A stretch of 64,000 nt of DNA from Bacteroides pyogenes_A. Lineage in GTDB: Bacteria; Bacteroidota; Bacteroidia; Bacteroidales; Bacteroidaceae. The position numbers and the translations under genes were made by a program. The stretch lies in assembly GCF_048595595.1 (NCBI RefSeq), contig NZ_CP184347.1; one strand, 5' to 3'. This document shows positions 24,690 to 32,658 of this stretch, piece by piece. Position 1 is the first letter of the stretch. Each line of letters opens with the position of its first letter. A model generated the notes under the pieces. It was not told the DNA's origin and ran no database searches. It saw only the letters and a list, made by a program, of their open reading frames with translations.

Positions 24690-26462
24690 TTAGGTTAGTT
24701 CTTTGGATTTGTTGAAGTAGTGCGTGTGCAACAGCCTTTCCGACAGCTCGTCCAGCGGTTTCCCCAGATACTCTTCGTACAACTGCCGGATGTACGGATT
24801 ATCGTGCGATTTGCGCAATTGCTTTTGGGAATCTTCGCGATAAAGCGCGTTGGCACGTGCGTAAAGCACGTCGGATTTGCCGTGGTGCAACGGCTGCCCG
24901 CCTCCTCCGATGCAACCTCCGGGGCATGCCATAATCTCGATGATGTGGTATTCGTTACGTCCGTTCCGGATATCTTCGAGCAGTTGCCGGGCATTACCCA
25001 GTCCGTGCGCGATGCCTACTTTAAGTTCGAATCCGTTCAGGTCGATCGCTGCCCGTCGTACACCGCTCAGTCCGCGCACCTGTTCGAAGTTTACGTCTTT
25101 CAGAGTTTCACCCGTGTAGATTTCGTACACAGACCGCAGGGCAGCCTCCATCACTCCGCCTGTGGTTCCGAAGATTACTCCCGCTCCGGTCGACTCCCCG
25201 AGCGGATTGTCGAAGCTGCTGTCCGGAAGCAAAGTGAAACCGATGTTGGCGCGTTTGATGAGCCGTGCCAACTCGCGGGTGGAAATGGAGTAGTCGACGT
25301 CGGGATGACCCTCTGTTTTGAATTCATGGCGGTCGCACTCGTATTTCTTTGCCAAACAAGGCATGATGGATACTACCGTCAGTTTCTCTCTGGGTATCGC
25401 CATCTTTTCCGCCCAATAGCTCTTGGCGATGGAGCCGAACATCTGCTGAGGCGAGCGCGCGGTGGAAGGAATGTCGAGCATATCCGGGAAATGGTGTTCG
25501 AAGAAGTTTACCCATGCCGGACAGCAGGAAGTGAGGATGGGAAGGCGTACCGATTTGTCTCCCTTGAGATGTCTGGTAAGCCGGTTTAGAATCTCCGAAC
25601 CCTCTTCCATAATGGTGAGATCGGCGGCAAAGTCGGTATCGAATACGTAGTCGAAACCCAGTTCCCGCAAAGCGTACACCATTTTTCCCGTGACCAGCGT
25701 GCCGGGTTTCAGTCCGAATTCCTCTCCTAAAGCCGCGCGCACGGCAGGGGCGGTCTGTACGATGACGATTTTATCAGGGTCGGCCAAGTCTTCGATCAGG
25801 CGGTTGGTGTGGTCGCGCTCGGTCAATGCCCCGACCGGGCATACGGCAACACACTGCCCGCAATAGGTGCATTCGCTTTCGGTCATCATTTTGTCGAAAG
25901 CAGGAGCAATGGTCGTATTGAACCCCCGTCGGATGGCTCCGAGCGCGCCGACCGTCTGCACTTCATTGCATACGCTCTCGCACCGGCGGCAGAAAATACA
26001 CTTGTCCATGTTGCGGACAATGGATGAAGTGACTTCCCGCTTGCGCGGAGAGAGCTCGCCCCCGTTGAAAGGCATCTCGCGGATGTTGAAGCGCAGGGCC
26101 AGTGTTTGAAGCTCGCAATCGCCGCACTTGGGGCAGGTGAGACAGTCGTTCGGATGATCCGACAGAATCAGTTCGGCGATAATCTTACGGGCATTCATCA
26201 CCCTCAGCGTGCTGGTCTTTACAACCATTCCCTCCGTACACGGAGTAGAGCAGGCAGGCGCCAAGTTTCTCCGCCCTGCAACTTCCACGACACACACGCG
26301 GCACGAAGCCGGATTGTTCTTGATGCAAGTCCCTTTCAAGTCGATATGGCATAAAGTCGGTATGTCGATGCCAATTTTACAGGCGGCTTCGAGAATCGTG
26401 CTTCCTTCGGCGACGGTAATGAAGTGACCGTCGATTTGAAGTGTAATCTGTTTTTCTTCCAT
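24690..26462 (-). CDS. hydA: [FeFe]-hydrogenase catalytic subunit HydA
   Basis: A 590-residue group A [FeFe]-hydrogenase. From the N-terminus come a [2Fe-2S] ferredoxin domain, the His-ligated [4Fe-4S] segment DHPNDCLTCPKCGDC, two [4Fe-4S] sites (CIFCRRCESVC and CTYCGQCVAVCP), then the H-cluster motifs TSCCPAW (311-317), MPCLAKK (367-373) and EIMACPGGC with Glu509, Cys513 and Cys517. All H-cluster cysteines are present. It reduces protons to H2 in the cytoplasm. With HydB and HydC it should couple NADH and reduced ferredoxin oxidation (electron confurcation or bifurcation), as known for Thermotoga-type trimers; direction is inference. Confidence 0.95.
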   Translation of the reverse strand: MEEKQITLQIDGHFITVAEGSTILEAACKIGIDIPTLCHIDLKGTCIKNNPASCRVCVVEVAGRRNLAPACSTPCTEGMVVKTSTLRVMNARKIIAELILSDHPNDCLTCPKCGDCELQTLALRFNIREMPFNGGELSPRKREVTSSIVRNMDKCIFCRRCESVCNEVQTVGALGAIRRGFNTTIAPAFDKMMTESECTYCGQCVAVCPVGALTERDHTNRLIEDLADPDKIVIVQTAPAVRAALGEEFGLKPGTLVTGKMVYALRELGFDYVFDTDFAADLTIMEEGSEILNRLTRHLKGDKSVRLPILTSCCPAWVNFFEHHFPDMLDIPSTARSPQQMFGSIAKSYWAEKMAIPREKLTVVSIMPCLAKKYECDRHEFKTEGHPDVDYSISTRELARLIKRANIGFTLLPDSSFDNPLGESTGAGVIFGTTGGVMEAALRSVYEIYTGETLKDVNFEQVRGLSGVRRAAIDLNGFELKVGIAHGLGNARQLLEDIRNGRNEYHIIEIMACPGGCIGGGGQPLHHGKSDVLYARANALYREDSQKQLRKSHDNPYIRQLYEEYLGKPLDELSERLLHTHYFNKSKELT

Positions 26463-26474
26463 AGCATATAGATT

Positions 26475-28382
26475 TTAGGAAACGAGAATCGCTTTGAATT
26501 TACAGCGTGCCATGCACATGCCGCACTTGATACAAAGGCCGGGATTTATCACATGAGGCTTTCGTACCATGCCGCTGATGGCATCGGAGGGACAGTGTTT
26601 CGCACAGAGGTGGCAACCGATGCAAAGCTCGGGATTGATCGTATAGGTAAGCAATGCTTTGCAACGCTTGGCTCGACAGGTCTTGTTTCTGACGTGCTCC
26701 ATGTATTCGTCGTAGAAATTATCTATGGTGGATAGAACCGGGTTGGGCGACGTTTGCCCCAGCCCGCAAAGCGCCGTGTCTTTGATGACGCGTCCCAGCG
26801 TAGAAAGCATTGCCAGATCTTTCTCATTCGCTTTTCCTTCGGTTATCTTATTTAATATCTCCAACAGGCGCTTGTTGCCGATGCGGCACGGAGTGCACTT
26901 ACCGCAAGACTCTTCTACCGTGAAATCGAGATAGAAGCGGGCAACCGATACCATGCAGTCGTCTTCATCCATCACAATCATACCGCCCGAACCCATCATA
27001 GAGCCTGCAGCAAGCAAATTGTCGAAGTCGATGGGAGTGTCCAGATGCTTTTCCGTGAGGCATCCGCCGGACGGACCTCCCGTTTGTACCGCCTTGAACT
27101 TTTTCCCCTCTTTAATGCCTCCGCCGATTTCATAGATGACTTCCCGCAAGGTAGTCCCCATCGGAACTTCGATGAGACCTACGTTATTTATCTTTCCGGC
27201 AAGCGCAAACACCTTCGTTCCCTTAGACTGTTCTGTACCGATGGAGGCAAACCACTCGCTTCCCTTAGTCAGTATCACGGGTATGTTGGCCAATGTCTCC
27301 ACATTGTTCACGTTTGTCGGCCTTCCCTGATAACCGTACTCTGCGGGGTAGGGGGGCTTTAGTGTCGGTTCGCCTCTTTTGCCCTCCATCGAATGGATCA
27401 ATGCAGTCTCCTCTCCGCATACGAAAGCTCCTGCTCCGTAACGAATCTCGATATCGAAAGAAAAATCGGTTCCTAAGATGTGGTTGCCGAGCAGTCCATA
27501 TTCCTGTGCCTGTGCTATCGCCTTCTTCAAACGTTGTATGGCGAGCGGATATTCTGCGCGGATGTAGACCAGCCCTTTCGATGATCCGATGGAATATCCG
27601 CAGATAGCCATCGCCTCTACGATGGAATGCGGATCGCCTTCCATGATGGAACGGTCCATGAATGCGCCCGGGTCTCCCTCATCGGCATTGCAAACTACAT
27701 ACTTCATATCCGATTCCTGTTTATGTGCGAACTCCCATTTCATTCCGGTAGGGAATCCCCCTCCGCCCCGGCCGCGCAGGCCCGACCGCTTGATGGCGTC
27801 GATGATTTCCGTCGGTTGCTTAAAAAACAGACAGTCGGCCAAAGCGAAGTATCCGTCGCGCGCAATGTATTCTTCGATATTTTCGGGATCGATAAAACCG
27901 CAATTACGCAAAGCAACTCTCATCTGTTTCCTATAGAAATCCATGTGTTTGGAGTCGCTGACAGCCTTTTGAGTCTTCGGGTCTTCGTAGAGCAGTCGTT
28001 CCACTTTATGCCCTCCGACAATGTGTTCGCTGATAATTTCTTCCGCGTCTTCGGGGGTAACCTGTATGTAAAACGTATTATCCGGAATGATTTTCACGAT
28101 AGGTCCCTTCTCGCAGAAACCGAAACAGCCCACGGTAATCACTTCCGCTTTATCGGCTATGCCGTTCTTTTCAATCGCTCTTATCAGGTTCTCCCTGATA
28201 GTATGGCTCGAAGAAGCCTTGCATCCGGTACCTTCGCAAGTCAGTATCTGAAGATGTTCCGTGCCGGCTGCCAACCCGCAGCTCTCTTCCACCGGCTTCA
28301 CGTTGCTTTCTTCACGCAAGAGTAAGGCGTGCGCCGCTCTTTTCCTGATTGTTTGTAAATCATAGATAGATAGAAGTTTCAT
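26475..28382 (-). CDS. hydB: hydrogenase NADH-binding subunit HydB (NuoF-like)
   Basis: A 635-residue protein with four parts: an N-terminal thioredoxin-like [2Fe-2S] domain (about 10-115, with CEGTGCKAS and CFGFCEKG), the NuoF FMN/NADH core (LRGRGGGGFPTGMKW, then NADEGDPGAFMDR and YGAGAFVCGEETALI), the NuoF [4Fe-4S] motif SCGKCTPCRIG, and two C-terminal ferredoxin clusters (CIGCHLCAKHCP and CIKCGMCMARC). This is the HydB architecture of NAD-linked [FeFe]-hydrogenases. The frame opens at a TTG (28409), but the ATG at 28382 is a better start, 25 bp from the -7 box. It leads the hydBAC unit. Confidence 0.94.
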   Translation of the reverse strand: MKLLSIYDLQTIRKRAAHALLLREESNVKPVEESCGLAAGTEHLQILTCEGTGCKASSSHTIRENLIRAIEKNGIADKAEVITVGCFGFCEKGPIVKIIPDNTFYIQVTPEDAEEIISEHIVGGHKVERLLYEDPKTQKAVSDSKHMDFYRKQMRVALRNCGFIDPENIEEYIARDGYFALADCLFFKQPTEIIDAIKRSGLRGRGGGGFPTGMKWEFAHKQESDMKYVVCNADEGDPGAFMDRSIMEGDPHSIVEAMAICGYSIGSSKGLVYIRAEYPLAIQRLKKAIAQAQEYGLLGNHILGTDFSFDIEIRYGAGAFVCGEETALIHSMEGKRGEPTLKPPYPAEYGYQGRPTNVNNVETLANIPVILTKGSEWFASIGTEQSKGTKVFALAGKINNVGLIEVPMGTTLREVIYEIGGGIKEGKKFKAVQTGGPSGGCLTEKHLDTPIDFDNLLAAGSMMGSGGMIVMDEDDCMVSVARFYLDFTVEESCGKCTPCRIGNKRLLEILNKITEGKANEKDLAMLSTLGRVIKDTALCGLGQTSPNPVLSTIDNFYDEYMEHVRNKTCRAKRCKALLTYTINPELCIGCHLCAKHCPSDAISGMVRKPHVINPGLCIKCGMCMARCKFKAILVS

Positions 28383-28406
28383 AAGTGTTAGATTTTGAAG
28401 ACTTTG

Positions 28407-28414
28407 CAAATATA
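28407..28414 (-). promoter_or_regulatory. Bacteroidota -7 box of hydBAC (TATATTTG)
   Basis: On the minus strand TATATTTG lies 24 bp before the hydB ATG, giving a short leader of about 17 nt. Confidence 0.6.
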
Positions 28415-28489
28415 TGTGATATATTTCAGATTCTCACATCAGGCTATAAAAATATGTGAGAATACTTTCGGATTCTTTCTTTATCAGAG

Positions 28490-28546
28490 AAAAATAAAAA
28501 GAAGCACCGTTATTAGTCCGTACAAAAGGAACTAAAACGGTACTTC
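28490..28546 (-). terminator. intrinsic terminator downstream of susR
   Basis: Arms GAAGCACCGTTATTAGT (28501-28517) and ACTAAAACGGTACTTC (28531-28546) pair with one bulge and one G-T. On the minus strand they are followed by TTTTTATTTTT, so this ends susR transcription before hydB. Confidence 0.75.
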
Positions 28547-28690
28547 ATTGGATTTGTTTCGCGAAGCGGAAGAACTTTCTGCGGAACTAATCTATACTAA
28601 AAGGGTACTTCATCGGATTTGTTTCCCGGCATCGCTCATGCGGGAGGGTATAGGAGAAGATAAAGCGGTGCTTCTCCTATATTTAAGTTA
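28529..28690. repeat. imperfect repeat, about 65-bp spacing
   Basis: The segment ACTAAAACGGTACTTCATTG with GGATTTGTTTC (from 28531) recurs 65 bp later (from 28596), and a diverged third (AAAGCGGTGCTTCTCC) follows about 62 bp on. The third lies in a perfect 11-bp hairpin (TATAGGAGAAG, 28649-28681). The copies repeat one arm of the terminator next to them. Otherwise the 392-bp gap between hydB and susR holds no gene. Confidence 0.65.
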
Positions 28691-28774
28691 CAAACTCTTG
28701 TTTCGGTTTATTCACATCCGCTTTATGGCATTCTGTTATTGCGAAATGTTTATATACGGATTCCGAACTTTTAA

Positions 28775-30370
28775 TTACAACCTCATCACGTCTTCTTCGA
28801 ATTGCTCTTTGTTTCCTGCCGCCTTATTGCGTATTCTGCTCCGGTAATTATAAATAGTGGCCAAAGAATATCCCAGAAAGTGTGCGATCCGATTACTGTC
28901 CGTCACACCTAACCGGATAAGCGCGAAAATGCGAAGCTCTGTGGTCAGCAGTTCATCCGATTTGGGGTTTATTCTTCCCTCTTCTACCAGCAGATCGTTG
29001 AATGAAGAAATAAAATTGGGGAACAGTTTCAAGAAAGACCTGTCGAATTCATTATAGAATTCATCCCGTTCGTCACGGATGAATTGTTCGGATTTAATGG
29101 CTTTGAACAAGTCCTCTATTCGCGAAGCCATCGCTAATTTGGCTAACGAACGCCTGTATGTCTCCAGCTTGTCCAAGTAGTTCACGCATCTGTCGAGATA
29201 GCGGGCGATGTATACTTCTTTAATTTTGCCGGTTTCTTCCAACTCTTTATTCACTGCTCGCATTTGTTTATTGGCTATGCTCAAGTCGCGGCGCATGGCA
29301 GAAAGTTTTTTCATCCACCGATATAAGAAGAAAATGGCAATGAGCAGGAACAAAGACAATATGCTGATGCTGATTAATAATATCCGTGAAACAGCCCGTT
29401 GCCTTTCCTCTTTCAGTTTATATGCTTTGTCGATGATCGGGAAAAAACGGGTTACTTCGATAAAACGCAAGCGGGCATTAGAAGCTACCGCATCTTCCAT
29501 CGAACGGCTTAAATATTTGTAAGCGCGATCGATATCCCCGCGTTCATACATTAATTGAGCCAGTTTTTGCAGGGAAGCATATTCTCTGACCGATGATTCC
29601 AAATCTGCAATCGCTGTGAGTGCCAGATAGTAAGCCTCCTGTTCTGCATCTTCTTTTATATTGCAGGCTTCGGAAAGTGTATAATAGATATATGCTTTTT
29701 GTCGCAGATCTGTTGTGTCTTCGAGTATTTTGTTCAGCATAGCCATTGCTGTGTCAGGGCGGTCATTCACTATATTCTTTTCTGCCAAAACGATTGTCCT
29801 GTTTATTCCTGCCGGCATCGAAGCGATAATGGAGTCACGATACAAATCGGTTTTCTTCAGGTATTTTATTTTTTCCTGTTGATTGGTCGTATAATCTGCC
29901 AGCCAGCCGTAGCAGGCACGATACGTTTGATAGTAAGATTGCAGGGTTTCTTTTCCCAACTTTCGGGGATTGATTTGCCTTAATTGTTCTAATGCTTCAT
30001 TATACATTCCCATTACTCCCATTACTGTGGCCCGATCGATAATCAGTTCGTCTTTTAACTCCGGTCGACGAAGTGACGACAAAAGATCCATTTGAAGATC
30101 GATGTAATGAAGTGCGGAGTCGGCTTGATAGTGTAAATATGCGTCGAATAAAGAACCGCACAACCTGTATTTCTTCAACACGTCGCCGGAGTGGGTAAGC
30201 TGTTGTTTCAGTTCGTCTATTTCTTTTTCTTTCCGGAGTTGCAGGGCATTTTTCTCATTCATCACCTTATCCAGTTGTTTGAAGATTGCTTTATCATCTC
30301 TGTGTTTTGCGAACAAAGCAGATGAGGAGATAAACAAGAGAAGCAGGATATGATAAATTATCTTTTTCAT
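28775..30370 (-). CDS. susR: SusR-like membrane-anchored transcriptional regulator
   Basis: A 531-residue protein: signal sequence, a periplasmic region of TPR-like helices (about 25-310), a transmembrane segment (ILLISISILSLFLLIAIFF, about 326-344), a coiled coil, and a C-terminal helix-turn-helix of LuxR/response-regulator type (about 488-513, LGVTDSNRIAHFLGYSLATI). Its length, layout and divergent position next to susA match B. theta SusR, which activates sus genes when maltose or longer maltodextrins are present. I take the sensor domain as periplasmic and the HTH as cytoplasmic. A DUF6377-type annotation is the alternative name for the same architecture. Confidence 0.87.
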   Translation of the reverse strand: MKKIIYHILLLLFISSSALFAKHRDDKAIFKQLDKVMNEKNALQLRKEKEIDELKQQLTHSGDVLKKYRLCGSLFDAYLHYQADSALHYIDLQMDLLSSLRRPELKDELIIDRATVMGVMGMYNEALEQLRQINPRKLGKETLQSYYQTYRACYGWLADYTTNQQEKIKYLKKTDLYRDSIIASMPAGINRTIVLAEKNIVNDRPDTAMAMLNKILEDTTDLRQKAYIYYTLSEACNIKEDAEQEAYYLALTAIADLESSVREYASLQKLAQLMYERGDIDRAYKYLSRSMEDAVASNARLRFIEVTRFFPIIDKAYKLKEERQRAVSRILLISISILSLFLLIAIFFLYRWMKKLSAMRRDLSIANKQMRAVNKELEETGKIKEVYIARYLDRCVNYLDKLETYRRSLAKLAMASRIEDLFKAIKSEQFIRDERDEFYNEFDRSFLKLFPNFISSFNDLLVEEGRINPKSDELLTTELRIFALIRLGVTDSNRIAHFLGYSLATIYNYRSRIRNKAAGNKEQFEEDVMRL

Positions 30371-30393
30371 AAGATTACTTCTTTAGATTCTTA

Positions 30394-30401
30394 CAAAGAT
30401 A
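30394..30401 (-). promoter_or_regulatory. -7 box of susR (TATCTTTG)
   Basis: On the minus strand TATCTTTG lies 23 bp before the susR start. Confidence 0.6.
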
Positions 30402-30562
30402 TAAATATAGAAAGGAATATAAAGAATATTGCCGTTACTATTTTCATTTCACTTTATATTATTCTCATTCTGTCACAGGCAACCTATCCTTATAATCAAT
30501 GATATACTCTTTTTATCCTTTATATTTTTATTCTAATGCAGCAAAGCAGTCAACAGGAGCTT

Positions 30563-30570
30563 TATTTTTG
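30563..30570 (+). promoter_or_regulatory. -7 box of susA (TATTTTTG)
   Basis: TATTTTTG lies 40 bp before the susA ATG. In B. theta susA and susB each have a SusR-dependent promoter, and both positions have a matching box here. I cannot see a SusR operator with confidence. Confidence 0.65.
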
Positions 30571-30610
30571 CATAAAACGTTTTTGGTAACCCTAAATATA
30601 ACAGTTTATC

Positions 30611-32467
30611 ATGAAAAGACTTTTTATATTAGTAGCTCTTTCTACTTTTTGGGGATGTCATTCTAAAATCATTGCGGCAACTCCTGTCGTTAAAAAAGTA
30701 GCCCCTTCTTTTTGGTGGGCGGGAATGAAGAATCCTGAGTTGCAGATATTGCTGTATGGCGAGCAAATATCCTCCGCCTCGGTCACCCTTTCATCAAGCG
30801 ATATCCTATTGAAGGAGGTGGTAAAGCAAGAAAACCCCAACTATTTGCTTATTTATCTGGATGTGTCGAAAGCTTCTCCGCAACATTTTCATATTTTCTT
30901 GAAACAAGGAAAGAACCGACTGACGGTTCCTTATGAACTGAAACCTCGCCGGGTGGGAGCGGAGAATGTTGAAGGCTTTCATTCGGGAGACGTACTTTAT
31001 CTGATCATGCCCGATCGTTTTGCCAATGGAGACTATTCCAATGACAGAGTTCCGGGAATGCTTGAATCGAAGGTAGATCGTAACGATCCGTTCGCTCGCC
31101 ATGGAGGAGACTTGAAAGGGATTGAAGAACATTTAGATTATATAGCCGATTTAGGTGTCACTGCTCTTTGGTTGAATCCGGTTCAGGAAAACAATATGAA
31201 GGAAGGTTCTTACCACGGATATGCCATTACCGATTATTATCGGATAGATCCCCGCTTGGGCACTAATGACGATTTTGTTCGCTTGGTCGGTCAGGCAAAC
31301 TCTAAAGGGATTAAGGTAGTGATGGATATGATTTTCAATCATTGCGGAAGAGAGAATTACCTGTTCAGGGACATGCCTTCCAAAGATTGGTTTAATTATG
31401 AAGGCGAATATGTACAGACTACTTATCAGACCATTACTCAGTCCGATCCGTATGCAACCGACTATGCGAAAAAGATAGCTGTCGATGGTTGGTTTACCGA
31501 ATCGATGCCCGATCTCAACCAAAGGAATCGTCATGTGGCAACCTATTTAATTCAGAACAGTATTTGGTGGATCGAATATGCCGGTATTAACGGCATCCGT
31601 CAGGATACCCATCCTTATGCGGATTTTGATATGATGGCTAAATGGTGCCGGGCTGTGAATGAAGAATATCCTGCTTTGAATATTGTGGGAGAAACATGGC
31701 TGGGTAGCAATGTGTTGATTTCTTATTGGCAAAAGAACAGCAGACTGGCTGCTCCGAAAAACTCTTACCTGCCTGCTGTCATGGACTTTCCGTTAATGGA
31801 GCACATGAACAAGGCATTCGACGAAGAAACGACCGATTGGAACGGAGGACTTTTCAGACTGTATGAATATTTGGCACAGGATATCGTATACCCCGATCCG
31901 ATGAATCTGCTGACTTTCCTCGACAATCACGATACCTCCCGCTTCTTCCGCTCCAATGATGATACTAAGAATCTCGACCGTTATAAACAAGCGCTCGTGT
32001 TTTTATCGACTACGCGCGGCATTCCCCAGATATATTATGGAACGGAAATTTTAATGTCCGCCGATAAAGCGAATGGCGACGGATTGCTTCGTTGCGATTT
32101 TCCCGGAGGATGGAAAGAGGATACGCTCAATTGTTTTGAGAGTTCCGGGCGCACCGCATTGCAAGAAGAAGCATTTTCCTTTATGCGCGCATTGCTTCAA
32201 TGGCGGAAGGGAAACGAAGCGATAGCCAAAGGCGATTTGAAGCAAATAGCTCCTTATAAAGGCGTGTATGCGTATCGGCGTAAATACGGAGAAAAATCGG
32301 TGGTGGTTTTCCTGAATGGGAATAATTGGGAACAAACAATCGACTTGACTCCTTATCGGGAAATTCTACCTTCTTCTACTGCCATCGATGTTTTGACGAA
32401 CAAAACGATTCGGCTCGAAAAAGATATGACACTTCCCGCGCGTGGTTTCTATGTTTTTTCTTTCTGA
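30611..32467 (+). CDS. susA: SusA-like neopullulanase (GH13)
   Basis: A 618-residue glycoside hydrolase family 13 enzyme with signal peptide (cleavage near IIAA), an N-terminal cyclomaltodextrinase-type beta domain (about 28-125) and a catalytic barrel. The conserved regions are DMIFNHCGR, GIRQDTHPY with nucleophile Asp332, IVGETW with acid Glu361, and FLDNHDTS with Asp441. The length equals B. theta SusA, a periplasmic enzyme that cuts alpha-1,4 bonds in maltodextrins and pullulan. It is separated from susB by 191 bp containing a second promoter box, as in the B. theta locus. Confidence 0.93.
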   Translation: MKRLFILVALSTFWGCHSKIIAATPVVKKVAPSFWWAGMKNPELQILLYGEQISSASVTLSSSDILLKEVVKQENPNYLLIYLDVSKASPQHFHIFLKQGKNRLTVPYELKPRRVGAENVEGFHSGDVLYLIMPDRFANGDYSNDRVPGMLESKVDRNDPFARHGGDLKGIEEHLDYIADLGVTALWLNPVQENNMKEGSYHGYAITDYYRIDPRLGTNDDFVRLVGQANSKGIKVVMDMIFNHCGRENYLFRDMPSKDWFNYEGEYVQTTYQTITQSDPYATDYAKKIAVDGWFTESMPDLNQRNRHVATYLIQNSIWWIEYAGINGIRQDTHPYADFDMMAKWCRAVNEEYPALNIVGETWLGSNVLISYWQKNSRLAAPKNSYLPAVMDFPLMEHMNKAFDEETTDWNGGLFRLYEYLAQDIVYPDPMNLLTFLDNHDTSRFFRSNDDTKNLDRYKQALVFLSTTRGIPQIYYGTEILMSADKANGDGLLRCDFPGGWKEDTLNCFESSGRTALQEEAFSFMRALLQWRKGNEAIAKGDLKQIAPYKGVYAYRRKYGEKSVVVFLNGNNWEQTIDLTPYREILPSSTAIDVLTNKTIRLEKDMTLPARGFYVFSF

Positions 32468-32593
32468 ATAAGTTCACTACGACTTATATTTATCGCTGAT
32501 ATAAAAATGATTAATACGCTTATATACAGTATGGTATGATTTATATGCGTTTGTATTTTTATTCTATTGAAAATGTTTATATAAGATAGAGGC

Positions 32594-32601
32594 TAAATTT
32601 G
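32594..32601 (+). promoter_or_regulatory. -7 box of susB operon (TAAATTTG)
   Basis: TAAATTTG lies 57 bp before the susB start. It probably drives susB to the SusE/F-type gene. Confidence 0.6.
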
Positions 32602-32658
32602 CAATATACCGAACTAAAAGGGATAGCTGTTAGCTTATAATTTAATACCATAAATAAA

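Noticed and set aside
26475..28382. Assignment of hydB/hydC as respiratory complex I nuoF/nuoE
   Set aside because: They flank an [FeFe]-hydrogenase with 12-bp gaps, HydB carries the extra N-terminal [2Fe-2S] and C-terminal ferredoxin domains, and no other nuo genes are present.
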